A DNA stretch of 64,000 bases from Porodaedalea pini (GCA_002794775.1 NBAY01000063.1:1-64000), one strand, 5' to 3'; numbered from the stretch's first letter, positions 10,102-22,287 are shown. The notes: generated by a model not told the origin, from the sequence alone. Made by a program: numbers and translations.

Positions 10102-13100
10102 ATGAGCTTGCCAACTTTTATCTCCCTCCAACCGACGGACATCGAAGTGAGCACCGAGATCCCAGGCCATTCGTCGAACGTGCTTGGCTAACAAGAGTGT
10201 TTTCTAGGCACAGAAGCCAAGAGAACATCTCGTGCTCGAATGGGAGAATATCCGCTTCTCGATCAAGGAAAAGACGATACTGTCCGATGTGTCGGGCAGA
10301 GTAGAGTCTGGGGAGATGCTCGCAGGTTACTAGAGTTTTCATTATCACCATGATTAATCGAAACTTACAGTGTGTCTAGTCATGGGTCCCTCTGGTGCCG
10401 GAAAGTCCACTATTCTGGATGTAATTTCCAAACGTACGCCCGCATCTGGAGGAAAGGTTAGCACGATCGCAGTCGTCCTCTCGTCTTTCAAGAGAATGAA
10501 CACATCGTACAGGTGTCCGTGAATGGTGATGATCACGTCGAGATGGCAAGTCTTGCATCGTATGTCGAGCAGAGCGACGCCTTGCTTGGCGTCCTCACAG
10601 TCCAAGAAACTATCCGCTTCTCCGCCCGTTTAAGGTCGATTTCCATTCCCTTCTCTAATTTATCCTCCTTCTTCAAACGCGAACCTAACCCTCCTTTTTT
10701 CTCGTAGCCTGGACCCTTCAACGCCGGCGCAGGTCATCCATGAACGTGTCGAGCGCGTCATCACTGAGCTTGGCCTATCGGACGTCCGGCACAACCGCAT
10801 CGGCAATGCGGTGCAGCGCGGCATCTCCGGGGGTCAGAAACGGCGCGTCACAATCGGCTCGGCGCTCGTCACGATGCCCAAGATCCTCCTCCTCGACGAG
10901 CCGACGAGCGGGCTCGACAGTCGGACGAGTCGCGAGGTGCTAGTAGCCAGTACGTACACTCATGGTCCACTACTCCACTTTCATCGTTTCGGAAGACAAC
11001 CCGAAAAAAAAAAGAACTGAATTGGATTGGATTGGATTGAAAATTGATAAATGGTGTATAGTTAGGAACATTGCACAGCAGCACGGCATGATTGTGATCG
11101 CAAGTATCCATCAGCCGAATTGGGAAACATTCTCGCTCTTCGACAAGCTTCTCCTTCTCGCGCAGGGGCGCACAGTGTACTTCGGCCCCATTAGTAAACA
11201 TTATATTTTCTTATCTAAGTATCGCTGAACTAAAGCAGTTGGACGGTGTCTCTTTGCAGACCGACTAGCGAAGTATCTCGGCGAGGGGCTCGGCCACCCG
11301 GTGCCGATTCATGCGAACCCAACCGATCATGCTCTCGACCTTGTCAGCACCGACTTCATTTCCGAGCCGAAGCAACGTGAAGTGCACGCTAGCGAACTCG
11401 CTGCTCTGTGGTCCGCCTACGCAGAAGCGCATCAGTCCGAGCATGCGCCACGTATCACCGTCAAGTATGAAAGACCATTTGCGAGGGAGTTGAATCGAGC
11501 AAGGGTACGTAATGGTGCGGTGCAAGGCACGCGTCGCAGCATCTACCAGACGCTCATTCTCATGGAACGGAATATGCTCAACTACTCGCGCAACTTGCTT
11601 GCTTACGGGGTGAGAATCGCCATGTACTGTGAGTTATTGTTCTCGTACTTCTCGCTCCTTTCGCTTGCGGCTTGACGCGGAGTGGGGCATATCGAAAATG
11701 CTGATTTGACTCGTGTTCGGTATGGTTTCTATCCGCATCTCTATGTACTACGTTATCTAGTGGGAATGGGGATACTTCTGGCTACCGTATGGGTCAATCT
11801 CTCTCAGACTTCCGCGAAAATCGTGCGTATGTTTTCTAATTATTTATCCTATCGTGCTAACCAATCCCATTCTGCTCCGTCTCCACCTTTGCCAACCCTT
11901 CTTGGCGCGCCTCTGTACCCTTGACGTGGGCGACAGAATGACCGGCTGAGCGTGCACTTCTTTTCCGTGGCCTTCCTCGGGTTCATGAGCGTCGCAGGCA
12001 TCCCTGCCTTCCTCGAAGAGCGCCTCGTCTTCGTGCGCGAGCGGATGAACGGGCTGTACGGCCCCGGCGCGTACGTCCTCGCCAACTCGATCGTCACGCT
12101 TCCGTACCTCTTCGTCTGCGTGCTGCTCTTCGCGGTGCTCTGCTACTGGAGCATCGGCCTCAATCCGGGTGCGGACCACTTCTTTAGGTTCCTTGGCGTG
12201 CTGTTCCTTGCGGTGTATACTGCGGAGTCGCAGGTTCGTTTATCTTAAGTTTTTTCGGAACGTTCAAGGCTGAATAGAGGACCGTTCCTTCATTCTTCTT
12301 TGGCTGTAGTCCGCGGTGGTCGCTGCCATAATTCCGATTTTTGTGGCATCGCTTGCCGTTGCATCTTTCTTGAATGGCTTCTGGGTGGTTTATACATATT
12401 CTTTTTCTTCGGAGATATGTACGCATTTGCTTACCCGTCACGCCTGTCAACAGTGCGTCGGCGGTTATTTCATCAAAGCCGTGAATCTTCCGCGTTTCTG
12501 GTACTACTTGGCACACTTCATCGATTTTCAGGTTCGCTTAGTTTACTATTGTACGCTTGAGGCTCAATCCCGTTCTTTTCGGTTAGACGTACGCATTCGA
12601 TTTGCTTGTGTTCAACGATCTCCACGGTATTACGTTGGCGTGCTCGACGCTAAGCGATGGTACCTGCTTTTGCGACTATCCAAGCTCGCTCGTAGCGCAG
12701 GGTCAGTGCGCAGTGGCGGGCGATGACGTTCTTGAGGTAAGTTTATCCATTATTTCTCAAAATAGAATAACTCTAATGCCTATTTCGACCTTCGCTTGCA
12801 ACTAACCTTATGGGCGTCTATTGGGACATCGCGTTGCACCCTATTCCCGATTACCTTTGCGTTTGGCTTTTCCCACCGCGCCCATGGTACATCTCGACGT
12901 TCGCTGTCCCGCCTGTTCCGCTTCCCTCGATAATACTGTGGGTTGCGCTCTTCCGTGACGTTCCGCATGCCGGCACGCACGTTGATCTCGACGGGGTTCG
13001 AACCACCGCCTATGGAACCTGGAAACGTCCGGCTCGACACCTCGACACCTCCTCCCCTTCGACTGTACTTCTAACGGATGCTTCGTCGCGTTTTCGTCCG

Positions 13101-13371
13101 GACTGCGCCGCTTCGTATCGCGCACATTTCGTTCCTGCGTTTGGGTATCGCGGTATCGTTTACAATGCATTCGAACTTAATTTGCTGCGTTGTTCCTCTC
13201 GGACATCTTTATTTGTTTATCCCCCTTTTCGAATATCGGAACGCTCTCGGCTGCGTGCAGGCTTTGGCCATCCGGGGCATCGACTTCAAGCTTTATGCGG
13301 GGATCTTGCTGCTCATCGCGCTAGTATACCGTCTCCTATTGTACATCGTCCTTGTGTTCAAGAAGCGATAG
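10102..13371 (+). CDS. ABCG (White-type) half-transporter
   Basis: An ATP-driven membrane exporter with its ATPase domain first and transmembrane domain second, as in the ABCG/White subfamily. ATG at 10102. The second exon (from about 10208) encodes the start of the ATPase. Walker A is GPSGAGKST (about 10386), the signature [15 protein letters not shown], Walker [14 protein letters not shown] and the H-loop IASIHQP. The membrane part includes [11 protein letters not shown], a [18 protein letters not shown] block typical of ABCG proteins, and a last helix ending in [11 protein letters not shown]. About ten introns; all inferred junctions keep frame. One intron (about 12738-13260) is about 520 nt, far longer than the others. 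Half-size, so it should work as a dimer. Substrate unknown. Confidence 0.88.
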
Positions 13372-14020
13372 CGGAAGCCGTGCAGTACGGCTCTCCGCTT
13401 CCCTCCTACCCTAGTAGAAGAATTGTTTCCGGGTCATAGACCATCTCTGGATGCATTTTTTTGTACGTGTAAAAATTGAATATGTATTCAATCTCGTTCA
13501 AGTTCTCGAGGGATTTCCGTGATGGCGGATTCCGGTTATTGTGGCTGGAAATTTATATTTAACTCCCATGTCTATTTATACTGATTGCTGTCGATTTTTC
13601 TGAATGTGGTTAATATTGGGGACCTTTTAGATTTATACCACAGATTCTCGTAATGCATACACTCGATTCCCACTCCAAGCCAGTGCACTACAGCGGTTAT
13701 GCAGCATGACACAACTTTTTTTGCCGAGGTGACCACTATTCACCGACAGAATCATATGCATTTGTACTGCACTTGTCATCCTCCGGAGAATGTGAGTCCA
13801 ACTTGAATGTAAAGACTGCTTCGCAGCCAGAGTAGCCCAAAGGGGAAGTGCCACGTGCAGGCCACGTGCGAACCGCGCACGACTGTCCGCGAGAGCTGCG
13901 GACGCTGCCTGTAGTCCACTATCAGCCAGTCCTGACGAACTGCTTTGTCGTGCATCATCGATGGGAACAGCCATTTGTAACCGCTAGGCTCTGTTTCTTG
14001 CTTTCGTCCGTCATCTAGAT
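13372..14020. other. intergenic region
   Basis: Contains the likely 3' untranslated region of the transporter. A 113-residue open frame on the minus strand (13633-13974) starts 47 bp from the next gene but shows no domain or splice support. Confidence 0.45.
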
Positions 14021-15685
14021 ATGCTCGGGCGTGTTTTGCGGATGGTGTACATTGTCCTGGCGGCTGCTACTGTGACCTGTTCGCCCTTGAGTCTCAGAAG
14101 CTACGACGGACATGGGGAACAGGTGCTTTTAGATGGAAGCGACCTAAGCCCAGGATGGTATGACCCACGATTGAATGGCGGACGTATGCTTGATGTACGT
14201 TGCGCGATCTAGAGCTACAATTGCTATCACTGACGGACCTTCGAAAATGCGAAATCGTAAACTATAGTTCACGACCCGCCATCTCGGGGAGCCGTTGAAC
14301 GTGATCATATCCGCCCATTCCGACCCGTTCATCCTCACGGAGACGGGTTTCCATTACTATGCGAAGTGAGTCCTTATTGAAGCACGTTCTTGAGATGAAA
14401 AAAGCGAGACACCTCTTCTCATTTCCGTCCTGCGCGCAAGGTCCATTGGCTTCTCCGAAGAGTGCCTGGGACTGCACTATGGCAATATCCACCGCGCCGA
14501 TTTGGGGGACGGCGACGGATGTAAGGATGAGCGATTCCTGGCTCGTCAATATTATTTTCCCGTCTGGGGGACGTGCTGGGAGAGCGTCGCTGGTGAGTTG
14601 GCGAGTCCTTATTTCACAATTTGCAAACAGCAGTGTCTTCGTTGGAGTATCTCGTGCGGTGCTTTTTTTTTTTTTGGACAATAACTCCGGTACTTCTCCG
14701 CTCAATGCATATGCAGCATTGCTTAAGCGTCTTCTTTTAACTATATTGCCTGTCGAGCGATAGAAGACTTTAAAAAAGAAAGAATCCCTCTATCATCAGA
14801 CTGTTTATCCAACCTACCCGCTCTGACAAATTTACCCTTCCGCGGCGTCGTCTCTCGTTCTCATCATTCGTTCAACAGGTGGAAACCACTTCCGCGCCTG
14901 GAGGCAGAATGGCACGCTTGCGAACAGCGGTGCTTGGTTCCTCGGGTAAGTCCGAGGTAGAATGATCGGGCAGGAAGAGATCTATTGATTGTGTTTCCTG
15001 TCCTTTCTCATTTTCCGACCCCTATTTCGTATGTCTGTTATCGGATACACGACCATCCAGCGTTTCGAAGGAGGAGGTACGTGCTGTTAACTGTAACTCA
15101 GTCGGCTCAACAGCGCCGTAATCATATTTTCTTCACCTGGCAGGACTCAAGTAAGAACCACATGATCGTAGACGATGGCTACAACTTGGGCCGCGACTGG
15201 CTTGTCCAGAAGGCGACCAGCGGAAGCCACTGGAACAGCATGTGGTGGCGTGCAGACGTAGTCTGGAACGAGAACGATCTATAGCAGCCTGGGAGAAGCG
15301 GTGAGTTCTTTTCTTTTTTTATGCCTGCGATGGCACATGGCGGCCTTCCGACGGCGATTGTGTGTCGATCATCGACGGAAGGGCGGAAGGGCAGCAGGCG
15401 TCGATACTTTTGTGCTTCATGATTCCTGCGAGTTCGTATGCATCTTGTTAAGTAATCTCCGTCCTTTGTGGCGTGAGCAGTCGAGATGTCCATTACCTTC
15501 CTCTGGCAGCACCCTTGAACCTAGAGCCACCCACTGCTTCGTGGCGCCGCCTCGCGTCTTAGATCACTTATCTGCTCGGACTATTGTCTTCCAATACTTA
15601 CGATCACGTTTGTTCTCCCACAGGCGTCAACCATGGCATTGCGCAGGACGGGCGCGTTGCCATTCTCACTGTCAACCGTGTCTAG
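14021..15685 (+). CDS. conserved secreted basidiomycete protein, interrupted by TAG
   Basis: ATG 14021 opens a hydrophobic leader (MLGRVLRMVYIVLAAATVTC), so the product is probably secreted or membrane-anchored. Spliced blocks follow: TRHLGEPLNVIISAHSDPFI, then SIGFSEECLGLHYG with RADLGDGDG, then FPVWGTCWES, GGNHFRAWRQNGTLA and NHMIVDDGYNLGRDWLV. From memory these blocks resemble an uncharacterised family common in agaricomycetes; no enzyme motif is recognised. The frame stops at TAG 15282-15284, yet the next exon (about 15626-15685) encodes GVNHGIAQDGRVAILTVN, which fits the expected C-terminus. Either the protein ends early (shorter by about 26 residues), the TAG is a nonsense allele or base error, or it is read through. 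Confidence 0.75.
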
Positions 15686-16316
15686 CCCTACCCCAGCATG
15701 TCAATCGCTTGTACACATATGACTAGGGGCCCGAGGACTCCGCTCGCCCGAGGGCTCATTACCCTGCGGAATTGCGAAGCAATCGTACTTTTTTAAGTTA
15801 AGCTTACGACCGCTCATGACACACTTGTATACCCTGCATACATCTTAACATCTACGCCATTCGTCTTGATCGCATTTGACAGTTAGATGTGTTTCTATAC
15901 TTACGATTCCGAAATGTTCCTTACGTCGAACGGCCGGTGCAGGAAATCATCCTATTTATTTGTATATAGTATATTTTTGTCCCTAGCTTTGCGATCTAGC
16001 TTTTGACTCGAGCTCGTAGTATTGTCTCCACCCCAGCTATTGCATTATGCATGATCAGACATGATTCAAAGGTGCACAAATTAGAGGACCTGACAAATGT
16101 TGTAACCTCTAGGTGATGCTTTCTTAATCATAATGTGTAGAGATTGGTTTTACATATCGGAACCATGTTGAAAACCTATGAGACTGTCCTTATGAAGAGG
16201 CGGGACAACAGTTGGACTGGGGAGCAAGCTACGAAGTAACGTGAATGTACAAAAATAAACAAAAGAGTTGAAAGGGATTGTGATATCAAGTGGCTTGTCC
16301 ATACCTCGCACGATTA
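15686..16316. other. intergenic region between convergent genes
   Basis: Holds the 3' ends of the secreted-protein gene (+) and the F-box/LRR gene (-). AT-rich; nothing else recognised. Confidence 0.5.
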
Positions 16317-18059
16317 TCATTCTTCCCTATTCTCAGTCAAAGCATCCTCATCTTCCTGCCCCTCTCGTTCACATTCGAGAAGTAGTTGGATCTTATTTTC
16401 CGCACAGAATGCTTGCGTCCCTGGAAGCTCTGGAAGTGGAAAATCCATGGATGTAAACGAGAATGCACGCAAGTTGGGGAGGACTTTAAGGAAGCTAATA
16501 AACCTCGCATCCCAATCCCCGGCCGCCAGACGTCCCCTGATGTTATTGCAGAACAAAGTTAAAGACTCGATCGTTTTCGGGAGTAAGGAAGCCACATCTG
16601 CACGGATAAACTCTTCGGCGGGTCCTGAGATTTCCCCCTGCAAAATGCGCAAGGCAGAACAATGGGATAAAACCTCCCTTGCACAGCGTTCGAAAGTATG
16701 TCCGCTAGCCGGGAAATTGACGGTCAGCTCTTCGAGTCGAGGCAGGGTAGGTTGTAAAAACTGAAAGTTAAACCCCTTTGGCCATACATGCCTAATCTCC
16801 ATCGAGAGTTTCTTTATCCTGTACTCCCTATGCGGTCGGAACAGCCAGGGAAGACACGGCCAGAGCCCCATACCCTCCGTGATATCGATATCTATGAGAG
16901 AAGGGCTAGGTGCCTTGTTTTGAATTGAAGTTGGAATTTCCGTCTCGGTGAAAGTCTCTAGCATTCCTATCACCAGCTTCAACGACGTTAGAGACGGCAT
17001 TTTCGTAATGGCTTCCCATAATATGAAAGGCTTGGGACAACCAAAGATCGTCAAATTCTTGAGACGTTTTAGTTCGCCAAGGCTGAGAATTGCTTCACCG
17101 ACATGCTGACAGAAGTAAGGCTCATCTGACTCGTGGAAAACATCGATGGAAAGCACAGTGATGTTGGGGACATATTGTGGAATGGATTTGAGGAGAAAGG
17201 GAACATCCTCTACTCCCCTGGATCCCATGCTCGTGTTCGTAAATGTCATCTGGCGCGTCCAAGGGCCAAGAAGCGGGCTGCGCAGAGCAGAATATAGCCT
17301 TGTCCACCCATACACCCATACAAAACTTCGAAGTACTCGCTGCGCAGGAGCTGTCCACGTCCGATGCACGAGACTTGCTCTTTTCAAGTCCTCGCATGGC
17401 AAGAACCTAACGACCTCTCCGTCCTTCCAATAGCACTCATCCGATATGAACGACCGAGCCGATACCCTCCAGAGCACGTCCTCCGCTAGCATCTTCATGA
17501 CGTGGACCATGATCTCTTCCGGAACGTTAGCAGCTGGTGCGGTTGAGTTCGAAGGCAACGGAATGGATCGGACGCGTGCTACTTGTCGGCGGCCTTCTGC
17601 GATGTGAAATAAGATGTCCCTGCCGCTCGCAAACGTAATCTGATCCGTCCTAAACCTGGTGTCTCGCAGTAGTGCGTCAAGTTCCCTGACCATTCCCATT
17701 CCCATTCGAATACGTAGGGACTCAGGCAAAAAGTCGAACCAGGCGATGTATTTGATGCGCCTTCGTGACTCGCTAGAATAGTGTTGCGGTCCTGGTTGAC
17801 TCCTACTCTCGGTGTGAAGCAGATCATCCTCGCTGATTTTCAGATAGGTTTTACACTTGTCGTCTCGAAGACGTTTGAGAAGCTCATCGAAGTCCAGAAA
17901 CCGCAGACGGGGCATCCTTCGCCCATACCGGCTTTCTCCTCCAACTCCAAAGACGAAAGTTGCCAGCAAAGCATCCGTCTCGGTATTCAGTCGGACGCGA
18001 GTCTTTGCCTCGGTATCAACAAAGTAGTGACCATCTACAGGGCTAGATTCGGCCTCCAT
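16317..18059 (-). CDS. F-box-like/LRR protein, family copy A (intact)
   Basis: Single-exon 580-residue frame with ATG at 18059. The N-terminus (residues about 20-190) has a family-specific region with NTETDALLATFVFG and a TRFRTDQITFASGRDIL block. Next comes an F-box-like helix pair (NVPEEIMVHVMKML) and LKRASLVHRTWTAPAQRVLR, typical of basidiomycete F-box proteins. The C-terminal 300 residues are leucine-rich-repeat-like (for example LKNLTIFGCPKPFILWEAI). F-box proteins usually dock substrates to SCF ubiquitin ligases; here that role is inferred. It is the only one of the three related neighbours without a frame lesion and shares its upstream block with copy B. Confidence 0.75.
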   Translation of the reverse strand: MEAESSPVDGHYFVDTEAKTRVRLNTETDALLATFVFGVGGESRYGRRMPRLRFLDFDELLKRLRDDKCKTYLKISEDDLLHTESRSQPGPQHYSSESRRRIKYIAWFDFLPESLRIRMGMGMVRELDALLRDTRFRTDQITFASGRDILFHIAEGRRQVARVRSIPLPSNSTAPAANVPEEIMVHVMKMLAEDVLWRVSARSFISDECYWKDGEVVRFLPCEDLKRASLVHRTWTAPAQRVLRSFVWVYGWTRLYSALRSPLLGPWTRQMTFTNTSMGSRGVEDVPFLLKSIPQYVPNITVLSIDVFHESDEPYFCQHVGEAILSLGELKRLKNLTIFGCPKPFILWEAITKMPSLTSLKLVIGMLETFTETEIPTSIQNKAPSPSLIDIDITEGMGLWPCLPWLFRPHREYRIKKLSMEIRHVWPKGFNFQFLQPTLPRLEELTVNFPASGHTFERCAREVLSHCSALRILQGEISGPAEEFIRADVASLLPKTIESLTLFCNNIRGRLAAGDWDARFISFLKVLPNLRAFSFTSMDFPLPELPGTQAFCAENKIQLLLECEREGQEDEDALTENREE

Positions 18060-18124
18060 GGTACGAATTCGATAGAGTCGAGAATAAGCAACTAGATTCT
18101 TCAGGTCAGGAATTTAAGACGCAC

Positions 18125-18230
18125 GTAGTCATCGAACACGGTGCCAGTGGTCGGATTACTTGAAAACTTCATGGGAAACGCCTTTGCTTTGGTACTATTT
18201 GTGTTCGTGCACGTGAGCATATTTATATAA
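18125..18230 (-). promoter_or_regulatory. conserved upstream block of F-box copy A, with CACGTG
   Basis: The sequence upstream of copy A matches the upstream region of copy B (21185-21275). Shared parts are GTAGTCATCGAA, a TTTGCTTTGGTACTATTTGT stretch and GTGCACGTGAGCATA. The palindrome CACGTG (18210-18215) is a possible bHLH site. Conservation may reflect recent duplication rather than selection. Confidence 0.45.
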
Positions 18231-18339
18231 TGTGTCTACCCTACGCCCATTCTCTCGAAAAGCGGCAGGCTGACCGCCGGAAACAGAACACAATACATGG
18301 CTAAACTAAAATGTGAAACTAGTGCCCATGTCAAGGCGA

Positions 18340-18855
18340 CTAGTAAGATGAGGGAAAGGAGAGCCAGTAATCTACTGAGTCTTCATAAGGGTTGCGGGTG
18401 GGTGGGCGAGGATAGGAAGAGGGGTTACGTGGGATATAAGGAACTGCGGACGGGTTAAGTTGTCCGTGGGTGAGGCTAGGGTCCCTAGGGAGGGGGCGCC
18501 TGGGTAATTCTGGCAGGCCATTATTACAGGAGTATGCGAGGTCACGTAGGCGTTGGAGCTCGTGTTCAAGATAGGGGTTGAACGGGGTGACTGGTGGTGA
18601 CATGATGATTTCGACAGATGACGCTGATGACGATGATACTGGAGATAACTTGCCAGTGGCAGGAGGCACGGCAGGACTCGATGCTATAGGTTTCCTCACC
18701 TGGCGACGGCTATGGCGTCTGCGACAGGGTGGAGGGTGATATAGGGTAATGGGGCGGCACAAAGGCGACGCCAAGGACGATCTGAGATCCAAGACCGCGG
18801 ATGCGATGTGGTCGAGGACACGATTGAAACGGAGGACGGTTCGACAAGAATGCAT
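18340..18855 (-). CDS. hypothetical proline-rich protein
   Basis: Open frame of 171 residues with ATG at 18855. The second half looks more protein-like: YLEHELQRLRDLAYSCNNG followed by a Pro/Arg-rich tail (LPELPRRPLPRDP). The first half may be non-coding or separated by an intron, and an internal ATG at 18602 (MSPPVTPFNPY) is an alternative start. No domain recognised; it may be a chance frame. Confidence 0.3.
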   Translation of the reverse strand: MHSCRTVLRFNRVLDHIASAVLDLRSSLASPLCRPITLYHPPPCRRRHSRRQVRKPIASSPAVPPATGKLSPVSSSSASSVEIIMSPPVTPFNPYLEHELQRLRDLAYSCNNGLPELPRRPLPRDPSLTHGQLNPSAVPYIPRNPSSYPRPPTRNPYEDSVDYWLSFPSSY

Positions 18856-19393
18856 GGAGGGATCGCTCGTCGTAGACGGGACGAGGTCTCAGAGTGACTT
18901 TCCCACGATGGGGATGATGGGAGTAAGAGAGTGAGCATATTCAAACCTCCGAGTCAGACACTCCCATTACGCCCTTCATAATAACCCTCAGGATCAAAGA
19001 GGATGTTGGTCATATAAATTGACTTGAATCCATCTCTCATCGTGTCCAATGAATCGTCAGTCGAGTTGTCTTGGAACCTTGACCAGCGCGATTCAAATGT
19101 GCAGTTTATGATCGAGAGTAATTCAAAGAGAATAGACAAGAAAGATTGTGTCCATTGAGCAATGCATTCCCTTGTTCTACTTGTGTCGATTTCATGCAGT
19201 CGTACGCAGCTCGAAATTCTACATAAAAGGCCTGTCCATCAGAATTGCTTAGAAAAACTATAAAGGATCGATTTTGCAGACTCGGAGCCTGGGTGAAACA
19301 ACTATATGGGAGAAACAAGCCAAGAAGTAACAGTACAAGGGATTGAAGAAAATGCTTCGCAGGGCCTGTCCATGCCCCATAAAATTTACAATC
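18856..19393. other. intergenic region
   Basis: No gene recognised. It lies between the hypothetical frame and the 3' end of F-box copy B. Confidence 0.4.
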
Positions 19394-21122
19394 TTACTGC
19401 TCGAGTAGTGTTAGTCGTATCTTATAGTAAGCGCAGAAAGCTTGGGTCTCTGGAAGTGGAAAGGAAATGGGTGTGATAGAGAATGCACGTAGATTGGGGA
19501 ATACATTGATCAAATTAAAAAACCTTACGTCCCATTCTTGAATGGTCAGATTTTCCTGGAGCAACAACCCCATGTGGCGCATAGAAGTTTAAGTCCAAAG
19601 TCTCAAGTGTAGTAGGAAGTATGATTGCTATAGATCTATCGGAAAAGAATGACCGCCGTATGTTACGCCATCGCAAAACACGCAAGGTAGAACATTGGCG
19701 TAAGACCTCGTGAGCAAACATAAGGAGATTATCACCCCAATCACATGTGACGGTCAGCTCTTCAAGTTGGGGGAAAGAAGGTTGTAAAACACCCCATGCA
19801 CGAGCGCGGTGTGAACTCCTCAAACCCGAGTCATCCATCGCGAGTTTCCTTATCCTATAGTCTCCATGCGGCAAGAAAAGCCAGGGTAAACATTGCCCTA
19901 GAGTCCTGCTATACGTGATATCAATCTCGGAGAGTGTGCTAGGTGCTCGATTTTGGAGCGATGCAGGAACCTGCGCCTCTTCATACGAGCAAGCTCCTGT
20001 TGTCATAAGTTTCAGCGACTTCAAAGACGGCATCCGAGCAATGGCCTCCCAGAGTATGGAAGGGCTGTGGCAGTCATGGATCGTCAAACACTCAAGATAC
20101 TTCAAGCCTCCAAGGCTGAGAATGGCTTCGTCAGCATGCCGGAAGTATTCTCCTGGCTCGTGACCTCCATAAAGCGAAAGTACGACGATATTAGGGAAAT
20201 ATTGTGGAAGAGACCTGAAAAGAAAGAAGGCATCCCCACACCTATCTTCCTCGCCCCATTCTGTAACTGCCATTTGGCGCGTCCAAGGACAGACAAGCAG
20301 ACTGCGAAAAGCGGTGTACAAGCCTGTACTCCCAGTCACTTCCACCGAGCTTCGAAGCGCTCTCTGTGCAGGAGCTGTCCATGTCCGATGAACGAGACTC
20401 GCTGATTTCAGATCCTTGGATGGCAAGAATCTGACGTGCTCCACGTGTGTAACATGCTGTGTCCTTGTCGGTGCACCCCACTGTGCGTCGTCCGCTATTA
20501 CTATCATGATAAGGTCCAGGAGTTCTTCCGGAATGTTAGCGGCTGGTGCATTCGACTCTGAAGTTGTTGGAATGGATAGAGAACGTGCTAGTCGACGGTG
20601 GCTGTCTGTGATGTACAAGAGGAAATCTTCGCTACTTGCAAGCGTAACCTGATCCGTTATAAATCTAGGGTCTCGGAGTAGTGCGAGAAGGGCATCGATT
20701 GCGCCTGGTGACAGTCGATCAAGCATAAAGGCATTCAAAAGCACGTCTGTCTCTGTTCTAGACCTGATGTGCATCTGAGCCTCGACGCCGACAGGTTTCC
20801 TGTTTTTTATAAAGTCTGCTATGACTTTCATAATGCGTCGAACACCATAATGGTGTTTGCGTCGCCTCTGATTGGCTTGAATGGGGATGTCATCGCTGCC
20901 TTTCAATGTGATTTGATCTGCTCTGAATCTTGGATCTCGGAGTAGCTCGAGAAGCTCGTCTAAGAGGGTCAAAATTATTCGGGGACGCCCTTCTCCACCA
21001 AACGCGAAGGCTGCCAGCAACTTGAAGGCATCGGTCTCGGTTTCGGATCGGGTGCGGGTCTTTGCGGCGGTGTCAGTATCAACGAAGTATTGGCCCTCTA
21101 CAGAGCCAGGTAGAAACTGCAT
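19394..21122 (-). pseudogene. F-box-like/LRR protein, family copy B (frameshifted)
   Basis: ATG at 21122 (MQFLPGSVEGQYFVD), matching the start of copy A (MEAESSPVDGHYFVD). The N-terminal region is tandemly repeated within the protein: TETDAFKLLAAFAFG...LRDPRFRADQITL and again TETDVLLNAFMLD...LRDPRFITDQVTLAS. F-box-like NIPEELLDLIMIVI and LKSASLVHRTWTAPAQRALR follow, then the LRR-like part. Near 19541-19585 the frame shifts by one base: the main frame runs on for about 20 unrelated residues and stops at 19515. The adjacent frame continues with EWDVRFFNLINVFPNLRAFS to 19394, matching copy A. A base error, a very young pseudogene, or a truncated product are all possible. Confidence 0.7.
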
Positions 21123-21184
21123 GGTCTGATGAGTGATAGAGTGGAGAATAAGCAAATAGTTTTTGAGGTTCAGAAAATTGAACA

Positions 21185-21275
21185 CGTAGTCATTGAAGAG
21201 AGTTACCTTTCTGGTTGAAATTTTTATACAAAATGCTTTGCTTGGTGCTATTTGTCTTTGCGCACGTGAGCATAC
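21185..21275 (-). promoter_or_regulatory. conserved upstream block of F-box copy B, with CACGTG
   Basis: Counterpart of 18125-18230: GTAGTCATTGAA, TTTGCTTGGTGCTATTTGT and GCGCACGTGAGCATA are shared. The CACGTG palindrome lies at 21263-21268. This shows that the duplication that made copies A and B included the promoter. Confidence 0.45.
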
Positions 21276-22287
21276 TACTTAATTGATCACTGGCAGGTAG
21301 GCCGTTATTCTCCTTGAGATAGACCCTCATTATAAGTAAAGTAAGTAAATGTCTTCTGATCCTTGGGATATCCTGTTTTGAAATACTGGTAGGTTATGAA
21401 GATGTCAATTTAATTTTTGGCACCCGATCACAACGTTTTGCCATTCACTTGCTGAATACTTCAGCCTAATCTGTCCGCACAAAAAACCTGAGGATTGGAA
21501 GTGAAAGAAAGAGTGTTCTATTTTGATCACCTGTAACCCGAATGAGCATACAAGAAATTAGAGTAAACTTGCTCTGCGCGATCTGAAGAAGTAGATTCTC
21601 GCTACTTTCCCTCGTGGCCTGATTCGTTGGATTAGTTTGAAAGGGCTGTCGAAGATCGCCAGTGGTATTCTATGATGTTGTCTCCTATAACATGAACGAA
21701 TTATCAGCCCGTTCTCAGTATGAAGCATGCATATGGCTTTATACCGGGGTTGGAGGCTCAGGCTCAGCAGCGCTGATATACTCCATAGTTTGTCGAGCAG
21801 TCGACGGAATCCTGCTTCCCTTCTCCAAGGTAGGTTACATGCTCCACGCAGAAATCAAGATATTCCAGTCATACATTTTTTGCGAACTTATCAGTACATC
21901 CAGCTGGCAATTGCATTAATTGTCTCTGTCTCACTCCTGCGGTCAAGACGCATTGGGCGGAGAATGAAATATGGAAACGTATAAAGCAGTCAGTTCTCAC
22001 ACACATTTCAGCTTTTAACCTCTTCCTTGAAGCTCGTATACTTTTCATTACTCCTCGCATCCACGAACTCATATCTCAGTTTGATCTCTATGACACTATA
22101 CGGATAATGGAACTCGATTTATTATAAAAGATAATATCAAGCAAAGGAAGAATGACTAGCTTGACTGCTTTGCACTATCGCCACCTCCTACTGCCTTCCT
22201 TTCTCCCGTCATCTAAATCCGCCTTTCTCTATCGTCCGTAATACTAATAGCTCACAAACTACGTCCGACCGGTGAGTGAGGTCGCCA
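21276..22287. other. intergenic, divergent upstream regions
   Basis: About 1 kb between F-box copies B (-) and C (+). Short frames only; no recognised gene or repeat. Confidence 0.45.

Noticed and set aside
12990..13010. GGGGTTCGAACC resembling a tRNA B box
   Set aside because: No A box or cloverleaf could be formed upstream; it lies inside the transporter intron.
12810..13439. 209-codon frame inside the transporter's long intron and last exon
   Set aside because: Overlaps the real last exon in another frame; no domain. Kept only as part of the long-intron observation.
13633..13974. 113-residue minus-strand frame next to the secreted-protein gene
   Set aside because: No domain or splice pattern, and it would overlap the promoter of the neighbour.
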